DNA of 64,000 nucleotides from Brachybacterium endophyticum (GTDB taxonomy: Bacteria; Actinomycetota; Actinomycetes; Actinomycetales; Dermabacteraceae). This document shows, piece after piece, positions 29,367 through 37,797 of this stretch. The translations under genes and the position numbers were made by a program. The stretch covers positions 279,553 through 343,552 of the forward strand of contig NZ_QFKX01000005.1 of NCBI RefSeq assembly GCF_003130585.1. Reading direction: 5' to 3'. Under the pieces are notes generated by a model. The model had not been told where the DNA came from. It saw only the letters and a program-made list of their open reading frames with translations, and made no database searches. The stretch's first letter is position 1. Each line of letters begins with the position of its first letter.

Positions 29367-31388
29367 ATGAGCCAGGGCAGGATCCGACGCGAGGACGTCG
29401 AGAAGGTCCGTGAGGCCGCGCGCCTGGACGAGGTCGTCGGCGAGCACGTCACCCTGCGCAGCGGCGGCATCGGCTCGATGAAGGGTCTGTGCCCCTTCCA
29501 CGACGAGAAGACCCCCAGCTTCAACATCCGCCCCCAGCTCGGCCACTGGCACTGCTTCGGCTGCGGCGAGGGCGGGGACGTCATCTCCTTCGTCCAGAAG
29601 ATCGACAACCTCAGCTTCGTCGAGGCCGTCGAGATGCTCGCAGGACGCTTCGGCGTCGAGCTCCGCTACGAGGAGTCCGGCGGCGGGCGCGGCGACCGCC
29701 CCGACTTCGGCACCCGCCAGCGGCTGCTGGATGCCCATGCGATCGCCGAGGAGTACTTCCGCGAGCAGCTCGCCACGCCCAGCGCCCAGGTGGGCCGCCG
29801 GTTCCTCGCCGAGCGCGGTTTCGACCGCGAGGCCGCCGACCGCTTCGGCGTCGGCTTCGCCCCCGAGGGCTGGGACAGCCTGATGAAGCATCTGCGCGGT
29901 CGCGGCTTCACCGAGCCCGAGCTGACCGCGAGCGGTCTGGTCTCCCAGGGCCAGCGCGGCGTCTACGACCGCTTCCGGGGGCGGCTGGTCTGGCCCATCC
30001 GGGACGTCACCGGGAAGACCATCGGCTTCGGCGCCCGCCGGCTGCTGGAGAGCGACCAGGGCCCGAAGTACCTCAACACCCCCGAGACGCCGATCTACCA
30101 CAAGTCCCAGGTGCTCTACGGGCTCGACCTCGCTCGCAAGGAGATCTCCTCCCAGCACCGCGTGGTCGTCGTCGAGGGGTACACCGACGTGATGGCCGCC
30201 CACCTCGCGGGCGTCACCACGGCCGTGGCGAGCTGCGGCACCTCGTTCGGCTCCGAGCACGTCAAGGTGGTGCGGCGGATCATGGGGGACACCAATCCCT
30301 CGTCCGCCCTGCGCTTGAACGCCGACGGCCGCGGCCTGGGCGGCGAGGTGGTCTTCACCTTCGACGGCGACGCCGCCGGGCAGAAGGCGGCGCTGCGCGC
30401 CTTCGAGGAGGACCAGCGGTTCGTCGCCCAGACGTTCGTCGCCGTCGAGCCGGGCGGCATGGATCCCTGCGAGCTGCGCATCGCTCAGGGCGACGCGGCC
30501 GTGCGCGATCTCATCGAGACCCGCAAGCCGCTGTTCGAGTTCGCGATCCGCTCGGTCCTCGCCCAGGTCGATCTCGACACGGTCGAGGGGCAGGTCTCGG
30601 GGCTGCGGATGGCTGCGCCCGTCATCGCGCGGATCCGCGACCGGGCGATGCGTCCCGAGTATGCGCGGCGCCTGGCGGGGTGGCTGGGGATGGACGAGCG
30701 CACGGTGCTGCGGGCCGTCCACGACGCCGCCCGCACGTCCGCGCAGGAGGGACGGCACGCCGAACGCCCCGGCGAACCCGTCGGCTCGCCGTCCGGATCC
30801 GCCGGGAGCGCCTCGGGGGCCGGGCATCCCTCGGCGTCGGGCGGGGCGGGTCAGGGCCCGGCCGACGGCCCCGCCCCGATGATGCGTCTGGCCGACGTGG
30901 TCAGCCGCCGCGACCCCGTCGGACAGGTGGAGATCCAGTCGCTCGCGGTGATGCTCCAGGTCCCGCAGATGCTCGAGACCGAGCGCGTCGGCGCGCTGCC
31001 CGACGACTCCTTCCACGTCCCCGCTCTGCAGGGCGTGTGGGACGTGCTGCTGGCCACCGGCACCCTGCTGGACGCCGTCGAGGGCAGCCTGGGGCCAGCG
31101 CGCTTCATCGACCAGGTGCTCGAGATCGCCGGGGAGACGGTGCGACCGCTCGTGATCGAGCTGGCGAACCTCGCCCTGCCCGCTCGCGACGAACAGGATC
31201 TGCAGCGCCTGGCGACCTCGCTCCTGGACCGCCTCACCGAGCTGTCGATCACGCGGGAGTTCTCCGTGCTGCGCCAGCGTCTCCAGCGCACCGACGCGGG
31301 CGCCGACCCCGAGGAGTACCAGCGCATCCTCGGCCAGCTGACGGCAGCCCAGGAACGCCGCCGCGCCCTGCACGCCCGCGACGAGTAG
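29367..31388 (+). CDS. dnaG: DNA primase
   Basis: Replicative primase of 673 residues. The N-terminal CHC2 zinc ribbon has CPFHDEKTPSF and HWHCFGCGEGGD; the Toprim core has VVVEGYTDVMAA (catalytic Glu) and FTFDGDAAGQKAAL; a Gly/Ser/Ala-rich linker near residues 455-505 leads to the C-terminal DnaB-binding domain. GGGAGGAG precedes the ATG by about 7 nt, and the gene follows dgt by 16 nt. Confidence 0.97.
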   Translation: MSQGRIRREDVEKVREAARLDEVVGEHVTLRSGGIGSMKGLCPFHDEKTPSFNIRPQLGHWHCFGCGEGGDVISFVQKIDNLSFVEAVEMLAGRFGVELRYEESGGGRGDRPDFGTRQRLLDAHAIAEEYFREQLATPSAQVGRRFLAERGFDREAADRFGVGFAPEGWDSLMKHLRGRGFTEPELTASGLVSQGQRGVYDRFRGRLVWPIRDVTGKTIGFGARRLLESDQGPKYLNTPETPIYHKSQVLYGLDLARKEISSQHRVVVVEGYTDVMAAHLAGVTTAVASCGTSFGSEHVKVVRRIMGDTNPSSALRLNADGRGLGGEVVFTFDGDAAGQKAALRAFEEDQRFVAQTFVAVEPGGMDPCELRIAQGDAAVRDLIETRKPLFEFAIRSVLAQVDLDTVEGQVSGLRMAAPVIARIRDRAMRPEYARRLAGWLGMDERTVLRAVHDAARTSAQEGRHAERPGEPVGSPSGSAGSASGAGHPSASGGAGQGPADGPAPMMRLADVVSRRDPVGQVEIQSLAVMLQVPQMLETERVGALPDDSFHVPALQGVWDVLLATGTLLDAVEGSLGPARFIDQVLEIAGETVRPLVIELANLALPARDEQDLQRLATSLLDRLTELSITREFSVLRQRLQRTDAGADPEEYQRILGQLTAAQERRRALHARDE

Positions 31389-31406
31389 ACCTCCCGGCCG
31401 CCGGGG

Positions 31407-32624
31407 TCAGACCAGCGGTGGCGCGGTCTGCACCTCGCGGATGGCGGGCCGACCCTCGTAGTCCACGCCCGGGAAGCGTCCGAACTGGTTCGTGGTGCCC
31501 CCGGGCCTGTTCGCGTCGGCGGCCTCGAGCAGGGACAGAGCCTGCTCGGGCGTCGGGTAGCGATCGGAGAACGTGCTGCCCGAGGGCAGCGCGCCGACGA
31601 ACCAGGCGCCCCGCGCCTCGCCGAACAGGCCCGGGCGGAACCAGAGATGGCCGGCACGACTCCGGTCCCGCAGGGCGTGGGTGCGCCAGGTGGTGATCGG
31701 GTGGTTCGCCTGCCAGTTGACGATGTGCAGCCAGAGGCCCTTCTCGGTCGCCGCGCGATCCGCGAGCTCGTTGACGTTGACGTCGGCGTTGAGGTACTTG
31801 CCGGCGCCCAGCACCGCCATCACGCCGGGGGCGCCCTGCGGGCAGAACGCGTAACCGAAGTTGTCGGCCGTGTACTCCTGGGAGCGTGAGAACGCCGTTC
31901 CCAGCAGCGGCACACGCGCGAGGATGTTGGTGAACAGCAGGCGGAAGTAGGAGACGTGCCCGGCGGCGAGGTGACCGACCTCGTGGCCGATCACGAAGCG
32001 CAGCGCGTCGGGATCGCGCACGGCGCCGCCCACCTCGAACATGTCGGAGTAGACGACCACGAAGCGCCGGAACCCGTGTCCCGAGGCGAACGCGTTGATC
32101 ATGCCGTTCCCGAGCAGGACGTAGGCGTCGGGCACGCGCCGCATGCCGTGGTGACGCGCCGCCTCGGCCACCATCCGATAGCCCTCGGGGAATTGGGTGG
32201 GGCTCATGCGCACACCCTGGGCCCGCTGCTGGGCGTAGAGCAACGCGCGCTGGATCCACAGCAGCAGAGGCAGGAGCATGACCAGGGCGAACAGCTGGAT
32301 GACGAGCGATCCGAACGGGCCGGTCTGCAGATCCAGGAGGGTCGGTCCCTGACCGCGGATCGCGTTGACGATGCTCATGATCACCAGGCCCAGCCAGAGC
32401 AGGTAGGAGAGCAAGGTGACGACGACCCCCACGGCCAGCAGCGGGATCTCCCACGGATGGCGCATGCCGCGCTGACCGAACAGCCCGTGGCGGGTCGATC
32501 CGTTCACGAGGTTCGGTCCGGCGGGAGCGCCGGGGCCGGCCGGGCCGACCAGGCCGTTGGGAGCCGCGGGGCTGCCTTCGCTCGGAGTCGGGGGAGGGCC
32601 GGGTGGCAGAGGCGGCTGTGTCAT
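31407..32624 (-). CDS. M48 family zinc metalloprotease
   Basis: Membrane protease of 405 residues. The N-terminus is a Pro/Gly-rich cytoplasmic segment of about 50 residues, followed by two hydrophobic segments (about residues 58-90 and 110-135). The catalytic motif HEVGHLAAGH (HExxH) is near residue 215, and EYTADNFGYAF supplies the third ligand region. HtpX-like members degrade misfolded membrane proteins. ATG start with GAGGAG. It lies 18 nt from convergent dnaG. Confidence 0.9.
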   Translation of the reverse strand: MTQPPLPPGPPPTPSEGSPAAPNGLVGPAGPGAPAGPNLVNGSTRHGLFGQRGMRHPWEIPLLAVGVVVTLLSYLLWLGLVIMSIVNAIRGQGPTLLDLQTGPFGSLVIQLFALVMLLPLLLWIQRALLYAQQRAQGVRMSPTQFPEGYRMVAEAARHHGMRRVPDAYVLLGNGMINAFASGHGFRRFVVVYSDMFEVGGAVRDPDALRFVIGHEVGHLAAGHVSYFRLLFTNILARVPLLGTAFSRSQEYTADNFGYAFCPQGAPGVMAVLGAGKYLNADVNVNELADRAATEKGLWLHIVNWQANHPITTWRTHALRDRSRAGHLWFRPGLFGEARGAWFVGALPSGSTFSDRYPTPEQALSLLEAADANRPGGTTNQFGRFPGVDYEGRPAIREVQTAPPLV

Positions 32625-32800
32625 GGTGACTCCTCACGACGTCATGTGCGGCCTGCGCGGGAGGATGCAGGATCAGCTCACGGTAGCCCCGCAGTCCCTC
32701 GCCAGGGTGCAGACGATCGTCGATGACGTTCCCAGGGGACTGCGACGTGGGGATGACCCGTCCGCAGGGCCGGTGCCGAGCGGGCGAGCGGGGCCCGGAC

Positions 32801-33448
32801 TCAGTCCGATCCGAGCAGATCGGGGTCGCGGGCGAGACGGACGAGGGCCGCGTCCAGCGCGGCGAGCTCCTCTCCGTCGACGAGGCGGGCGAGCTCCTCG
32901 ACGTCCTCGGGGAGCCCTGCGACCCGCGCTCCTTCGTGCACGAGGGGGTCGGCGTAGGGGCGGACGGAGGGCCAGACCTGCTGTGCCTCACGCAGGAAGA
33001 TGGAGGCGCCCGTCGGGCCGATGCCCTGGAACTCCTGCAGCAGCTTCTTCACCCGCCCGACGTCGCCGCCCGCCTCCTCGCGCAGGCCACGCAAGTCCCC
33101 GTCCCAGCGATCCTGGAGAAGGGTCGCGGCGTCCTCGAGGCGAGTCGCGGTGGACTCGTCGTAGCGCCGGTAGCCCCCGCGGCCGAGTGCGTCGACGCGC
33201 TGCTGCCACGTGCTGTCGAGGAGGTGCTCTGGTGTGCGCCAGCCGGCTGCCCAGAGCTCCCGCGCGGTCGCCAGGGCGATGTCCGAGCTGATCCGCGTCG
33301 AGAGCAGCAGGGCGAGGACCAGCAGCTGCCACAGCGGCGAGGGCTTGTCACGCAGGGTGATGCCCGCCTCCGCGGCGAAGGTGGTGCCGTGCTGCTCGAG
33401 CAGCCGCTGGGCGATCCGTCGCTGCTCCGCTGTGCCGTGGGAAGCCAT
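32801..33448 (-). CDS. HhH-GPD / endonuclease III-like protein
   Basis: Cytoplasmic protein of 215 residues with the helix-hairpin-helix base-excision fold. LLLSTRISSDIALATARELW resembles the start of the endonuclease III domain, and LLQEFQGIGPTGASIFLRE is the hairpin with the G-x-G. The four-cysteine iron-sulfur cluster of true Nth is absent. A role in base excision is possible but unproven. The 176-bp gap to the M48 gene shows nothing I can name. Confidence 0.75.
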   Translation of the reverse strand: MASHGTAEQRRIAQRLLEQHGTTFAAEAGITLRDKPSPLWQLLVLALLLSTRISSDIALATARELWAAGWRTPEHLLDSTWQQRVDALGRGGYRRYDESTATRLEDAATLLQDRWDGDLRGLREEAGGDVGRVKKLLQEFQGIGPTGASIFLREAQQVWPSVRPYADPLVHEGARVAGLPEDVEELARLVDGEELAALDAALVRLARDPDLLGSD

Positions 33449-33529
33449 GCGGCCACGGTAGCGAGATCGGCGGTGATGGTGAAGGGGTGCGGCGCCGTGG
33501 TGGACTGCTCCGGGGGAGGGTCGCTCACC

Positions 33530-34078
33530 TCAGACGCGGAACCTGACGTCGATCGTGTAGCTCTTCTTCTCACCGGGCTCGAGCACCGGGAGGGTACCGT
33601 CCTCTTCGGCTCGCGCCCGTCCGGTCATGGTCGGGCAGTTCGCGGGCTCGATGCCGAGCACGTACTGCTGGTGCCGCAGCACCTTCCAACTGTGCATCCA
33701 GGGCAGTGTGCCGGTGTCGAACGCGATCTCGAGCCTGACCCCGGTCATGTAGTTCTCAGCCGTCACCACGGCACGTTCCGCCTCGGGCAGGGCGTGGAGG
33801 AACACGAGGTTGCGGGCGTCCGCACGCGGCTGGGCCAGCGAGTTCCACGGGGTGCCAGCCTCGAGGGCCTCGGTGTACGCGGGGGTGACCGTGGACGAGG
33901 GGGAGCGCACGACGGCCTCGGGCCCCCGCAGCGGCCAGCCGAGGTTGCAGTGATAGCGCACCATGTGCGGCTGGGTCCGATCGGATCGGTTCGCGACCAC
34001 GTCGTGCACGGTGAGGCGGTCGGCCCCGAGCGGGGTGCTGATCGTTCGCCGCACGACGAGGTTCTCCCCGTGAGCGGG
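33530..34078 (-). pseudogene. DUF4432 (aldose-1-epimerase-like) gene, N-terminal part lost
   Basis: The reading frame matches the C-terminal half of DUF4432 proteins, whose beta-sandwich resembles galactose mutarotase: AHGENLVVRRTIS, HMVRYHCNLGWPL, WKVLRHQQYVLGIEP and the EPGEKKSYTIDVRF end. Family members have about 300-350 residues; here about 180 remain. The match stops abruptly near 34078, where an unrelated HNH remnant begins. GTG 34054 could still start a 174-residue protein, but half the fold is missing. Confidence 0.7.
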
Positions 34079-34099
34079 GCGCCTTCGAAAGTTCCCGAA

Positions 34100-34598
34100 C
34101 GACCGGCGAGTCGAGGATTAAGGCGCGGATGGCCATAGAGTCAAGCACCTTGAACTTGGGCACGTACTTCGACATGTCGAAGTTCCGAACCTCGATCTCC
34201 GCCGTGAACTTCACGTTCTTCCCAGAACCGAGTACTGCTCCTGGATGGTATCGATCAGGGGAGTGAAGCCGCTGCTGCGGACGTCCCAGTGGATGCGGAG
34301 GTACCCGTTTACCTTCTCGTGGCGGGGGTCGTCTGGGTCCTTGCTTATTCGATCGATCTCTTCGTCGCTGAGCTCGCCGGTCGCGTTGACCTCCTGGTCG
34401 TCGCTGAGCGGGTCCTAGTCCTTCGGCGTTGCTCCGGCAGCAGAGGGTCTGCAGGTCCGTCAGGTCGCTGAGGCCACCCTTGGAGACCGGAATGATGTGG
34501 TCGATCTCGAGCATGAGATGGGGCTCTGACTCCACGGAGATGCCGCACTTCTGGCATTCGTACCCGGCACGCTGCTTAATCCACTCGCACAGCTACGC
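34100..34598 (-). pseudogene. HNH endonuclease-type gene, frameshifted
   Basis: The 5' part reads as an HNH domain: a CQKCG zinc pair, LEIDHIIPVSKGGLSDLTDL and LQTLCCRSN. Near 34420 the frame breaks and continues in another frame with ELSDEEIDRISKDP and EKVNGYLRIHWDV, then returns near 34235 with KFTAEIEVRNFDMSKYVP and KFKVLDSMAIRALILDSPVV. A stop precedes the first Cys codon, so the N-terminus is missing. The second half does not match a family I recognise. G+C is visibly lower than in the flanks. Confidence 0.6.
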
Positions 34599-34744
34599 GG
34601 TCATCAGCGAGCGCTGGCTGGCGAACGACTTCGCCCAGAGGTTCTCCGATCATCCAGTTCGCGGTGGTCTGGACAATGTGCGTGGTGGCGTCCACTTCGG
34701 CCTGATGATCCTGACGTCATCCTCTCTCGGCGGTGGATCGGACG

Positions 34745-35168
34745 CTGCCTCGTCAGAGCGGTAGAGCAGGGGGACGAACCCGACCGAGTACGTTAGCCGG
34801 CGTGTGGGCAGCCACTGGATGAATCCCTTGGCGCCGCCGGCCCTATCGGTGCGGATGAGGATCTTCGAGCCCCGCCCGCCGGAGGAGAACAGACCCGGTG
34901 GAAGCCGGGCAAGAGCCTCCGCGTCACGCTGATGTGATCAGCGGCCGGCCAGGCCGGTGGCGTGGATCGTGTCGGTCAGCGTGTCGGTCAGCAGCACCGC
35001 GCCGGCGCGCGAGACCGCCGGGACCTCAGCGACGTCGACGGACAAGGGGAGGAGAACAAGGTAGGTGGGGCACCTGGAAGGTGCACGTTCCAGTGGATCG
35101 ATGCGAGATTCGACAAGCCGTACCACCCCTAGCCAGGAGCGCCTTTCGCTATCTGGCCCACCGTCCAT
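34745..35168 (-). mobile_element. IS1380-family transposase remnant
   Basis: Two pieces of an IS1380-type DDE transposase are fused. The N-terminal piece (about 35060-34941) reads VDVAEVPAVSRAGAVLLTDT and then a GL-x-G segment. The second (about 34940-34745) begins with ADHISVTR, shifts frame, and continues EALARLPPG, KILIRTDRAGGAKGF and LTYSVGFVP, which is the region around the second catalytic Asp. About 200 residues between them are deleted. GTGAAAATTTCGGGG near 35181 could be what is left of the terminal repeat. It cannot transpose. Confidence 0.65.
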
Positions 35169-35216
35169 GACCGCACTCCCGTGAAAATTTCGGGGCGAGA
35201 GCCAGGTGCGCGTCGA

Positions 35217-35753
35217 TCATACGTCGGCAGGGTACGTGACCGTGTTGCCGGGGCCAACGGTGGCACCGTGGGTCAGTCGCGCAGGATCGACGTGATCGAC
35301 ACCGAGGATATGGTGCACCTGTTCGTCGTGGGCGAGCAGATGATCGGCGATGATGCGTCGGTGACACCGCCACCAGACGGCTTCAGAACACATCACAGCC
35401 GCACGCTGGGCGCTCCCCTGCTCCCGCACCTCTGTCAAAGCCTGCTTGAACTCATGGGACAACGCGTGGTCGGCGTAGTTGTGGAAGCTGCGGTTCTCCC
35501 ACCAGCCGTTGACCTCGAACGGCACGTCCCGGCTTACTCGGCGACGACCAGTCAGACCACCGGCGCGCCGGTACCCGATCCCGGCCGCTTCGAGCGACGA
35601 CGCGAGCACATCGTGGTCGAACTCGGGGTACCGAGTCGACCCCGGGAGCTTCCGCACATCGACGATCAGCCCGACGCCGTTGTCACGCAACAGTTCAAGA
35701 AACTCGTCCAGCGTTCGCGTCGAGTGCCCGATCGTGAAGAAAACGTCACTCAT
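35217..35753 (-). CDS. DUF488 domain-containing protein
   Basis: Protein of 178 residues with the DUF488 signature: FFTIGHSTRTLDEFLELL at the start, VDVRKLPGSTRYPEFD, and AVMCSEAVWWRCHRRIIADH near residue 145, which has the conserved Cys-Ser-Glu and a CHR. The function of the family is unknown. It overlaps the preceding DUF2945 gene by 8 bases and both are intact although the region around them is decayed. The start ATG is inside the codons for the DUF2945 C-terminus. Confidence 0.85.
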   Translation of the reverse strand: MSDVFFTIGHSTRTLDEFLELLRDNGVGLIVDVRKLPGSTRYPEFDHDVLASSLEAAGIGYRRAGGLTGRRRVSRDVPFEVNGWWENRSFHNYADHALSHEFKQALTEVREQGSAQRAAVMCSEAVWWRCHRRIIADHLLAHDEQVHHILGVDHVDPARLTHGATVGPGNTVTYPADV

Positions 35754-35961
35754 CGACCGGCGTCAGAACACTGCCTTTGTGGGCAGCGATGTGGTCGGTC
35801 TTGTCGCTCTTGATCTCGTATTGCGGGTCGTCCTCCGACGCTCGGTGAGTGTGGCCCTTGTAGTCGAAATCTTTTGTGTGCACCTTGGTCACCGTGCCAA
35901 AGACGAGTCCCGCCTCCGAGTTCCACGCGACATGGTCACCGACATTGAATCGGTCAGACAT
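35746..35961 (-). CDS. DUF2945 (hypervirulence-associated TUDOR domain) protein
   Basis: Protein of 71 residues that is one small SH3/TUDOR-like barrel: NVGDHVAWNSEAGLVFGTV, VHTKDFDYKGHTHRASEDDP and YEIKSDKTDHIAAHKGSVL fit DUF2945. A strong ribosome binding site (GGAGGGAACG) precedes the ATG. It is followed by the overlapping DUF488 gene. The pair occurs in stress-related accessory regions; no biochemical role is known to me. Confidence 0.85.
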   Translation of the reverse strand: MSDRFNVGDHVAWNSEAGLVFGTVTKVHTKDFDYKGHTHRASEDDPQYEIKSDKTDHIAAHKGSVLTPVDE

Positions 35962-36139
35962 TCTCGTTCCCTCCGTGATCTGATGAAACGCCGACCGTTG
36001 CCAGGCAGAAGGTCAGCGGCGAGTACGGCAGGCCCACGCGCGGAGTGCGACCCCGCGCCCGAGGCGGAGCACAAAGAGGGTGCACCGACTCCATGGCAAT
36101 CCTACGTGTCCACACCGGCCGAAGACTTTGTCGATGCCC

Positions 36140-36240
36140 CCCCCCAGCGGGGATTCTCGGAATCCCAAGTCTCTGACTTTGACGTTATCGTCCTGGGAGT
36201 AGCGGCGCAAGGCCTCGAACGACTGGTCGAGCGTTAACCT
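36140..36240 (-). pseudogene. ANTAR-domain fragment
   Basis: About 30 residues (LDQSFEALRRYSQDDNVKVRDL) match the end of the ANTAR RNA-binding domain found in GAF-ANTAR antiterminators. No GAF part or start lies upstream on this strand, and a run of nine C (36137-36145) follows the match. It is an isolated fragment. Confidence 0.55.
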
Positions 36241-36293
36241 CGATGTCTTATCGGGCCGAGGAGCGGGTCATTAGCGTCATCACCCAGCAGATC

Positions 36294-37300
36294 GACGTCA
36301 CCGACAGAGGCCTGATCGAGCGCACAGGCCACACCCACGGCGAGGGCCTGGGAGCCGTGGAGGAGGTCATCCGGGACTCCGTCCGTGACACCGCCATGCC
36401 CACGGGCCCCCGTCCTTGCCCGCCGAGCGGACCAGCCAGCACTCCGTCGAGCTGCTCTCCCGTACTGCGCAGGACGACATCACGGCGCCAGCGCCGCATG
36501 TGCTCGTCTCCCCTCAGCGACCGGTGCGGGTCGTGTCCAAGCGACCGTCGGTGGAGTGCCCGAGGCTCGGGAGAGGCCGAGTGAGTGGGTGAGGCCGCTC
36601 GACCTCTCGCGGGAAAAGCTGCAGGAGTTTGATCTCGCCACCACCGAGACACTCACCTACGCGATCGAACACGCCCGGCCGAAGCGGAACGTCGGCACGG
36701 TGCGGATCGACGCCGCACTCGGCGGGGCCGGTGTGCTCAAAGCATCCGTCGCCGACGAGGGATCTTGGAACGAGGGCGCCCAGCCGTCGGTCATCAGCGG
36801 GCTCGGTCTGTGGATCGTGGAGTCCGTCACCGATCGCCTGGAGATCACGCACCGCGGCCGCCCGGGCGACCTTGGGAGCCGCGGGGTGCTGCGCCGAGCG
36901 CCGGGGCACACGCCCCACCCCGCCGCACCCCAAGATCGCGTGCCGTCCGCTCCGGGCGCCGATCACGACGGGCTCAAGATCACCGAGGACGAGCACGATC
37001 CGTACCGTATCGCGCTCAGGGGCTCTGCCGACATCACCTCCACCGAGCACCTCACCGAGCAGCTCGGCCGCAGCGGTCGCGGAGGCTTCCCGTGACCTGA
37101 CGCTCGGTCTCTCGGGCCTGCAGCTGCTCGCGAGCTCGGCCGTGCGGGTTCTCCTCGATCTGCGTGTGCGCCATGTCGCGCACGGTCACGAGCTCTGCCT
37201 CATCGCCGCCTCAGGGGCGCCCGCGCAGTTTGCCGTGGACACCGTCGGGTTGCCCTGGGGGCGCTCGGCGACCGTGAGAGACCCGTGGACACGCGACCGA
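36294..37300 (+). pseudogene. SpoIIE phosphatase / HATPase / STAS protein, broken
   Basis: Three domains in the order of an actinobacterial stress-sigma regulator appear in shifting frames. The end of a SpoIIE-type PP2C phosphatase is seen as GLIERTGHTHGEGLGAVEE (about 36309) and AQDDITAPA (36465). An RsbW-like kinase domain follows (TYAIEHARPKRNVGTVRI, ISGLGLWIVESVTDRLEI; 36650-36860). A STAS domain follows (YRIALRGSADITSTEHL, then after a frameshift near 37070 DLTLGLSGLQLLASSAVRV). At least two frameshifts are present and the phosphatase N-terminus is missing. Confidence 0.7.
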
Positions 37301-37327
37301 GATCCGCATCCCAAGAAGCATCGCCCC

Positions 37328-37465
37328 ATGGCATCTAACAGCGTCGAGCATCTGGCTCGGGAGTTCCGCGACCTCAGCGACTTCCTGCCCGGCGGCGGGG
37401 TTGCATCCACCGCGCATCAGAGGCTGGTGGACCTCGCCGTTGCCTCCATCGACGGCTGCGATTAA
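37328..37465 (+). pseudogene. N-terminal fragment of a GAF-ANTAR regulator
   Basis: From ATG 37328 the frame reads EHLAREFRDLSDFLPGG and LVDLAVASIDGCD, the usual start of GAF domains in GAF-ANTAR proteins, and then stops at TAA 37463. The rest of the GAF domain is gone. The ANTAR fragment on the opposite strand 1.1 kb away may come from the same gene or from a relative. Confidence 0.55.
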
Positions 37466-37651
37466 GCCGGATGACCCTGAGGGACCCGGAACCGATGTGT
37501 CGCACCGGGGTAAGGTCCATCACGATGGGGGCTTCCGGATCCAGCCGGCGAGCCTTGCCGATCTGCCGCGCGAGGGCGCTCTGGTTCTCCTCTGTCAGGC
37601 AGCCGTGCACGAGGACCTCGATGGTCTCGCGCCCGCCGTCGGCTCGGATGA
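37374..37651 (-). pseudogene. STAS-domain protein fragment, copy A
   Basis: The frame reads LLLIRADGG, then ETIEVLVHGCLTEENQSALA and RLDPEAPIVMDLTPVRHI, continuing to SGSLRVIRL, which follows the STAS pattern of anti-sigma factor antagonists. No proper start codon is seen upstream and the C-terminus turns to low-complexity Arg-rich sequence, so both ends are damaged. It resembles the STAS-like gene at 41444-41644; the two flank the poxB and glutamate synthase-like genes. It overlaps the GAF fragment on the other strand. Confidence 0.55.
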
Positions 37652-37797
37652 GGAGGAGAGGGTGTGCAGCATGTTCGAGACCGTCGCGTCGTCGCGTCGG
37701 CCTTCGTTCGGGCCGCCTCGAGGCTATGGTCGCGCTGGCCCCGCCACAGGAGGGGGAGACGGGGCGACGCGACCAGCTGTGCGCGGATCGGGAGGCC

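Noticed and set aside
34938..35168. The 76-codon frame as an independent protein gene
   Set aside because: Its second half matches the N-terminus of IS1380 transposases and it ends at a stop inside the remnant, so it is part of the mobile element.
36013..36210. A 65-codon minus-strand frame as a small gene
   Set aside because: Only its first part has sense (end of an ANTAR domain) and this begins upstream of its start codon; the remainder is random-looking.
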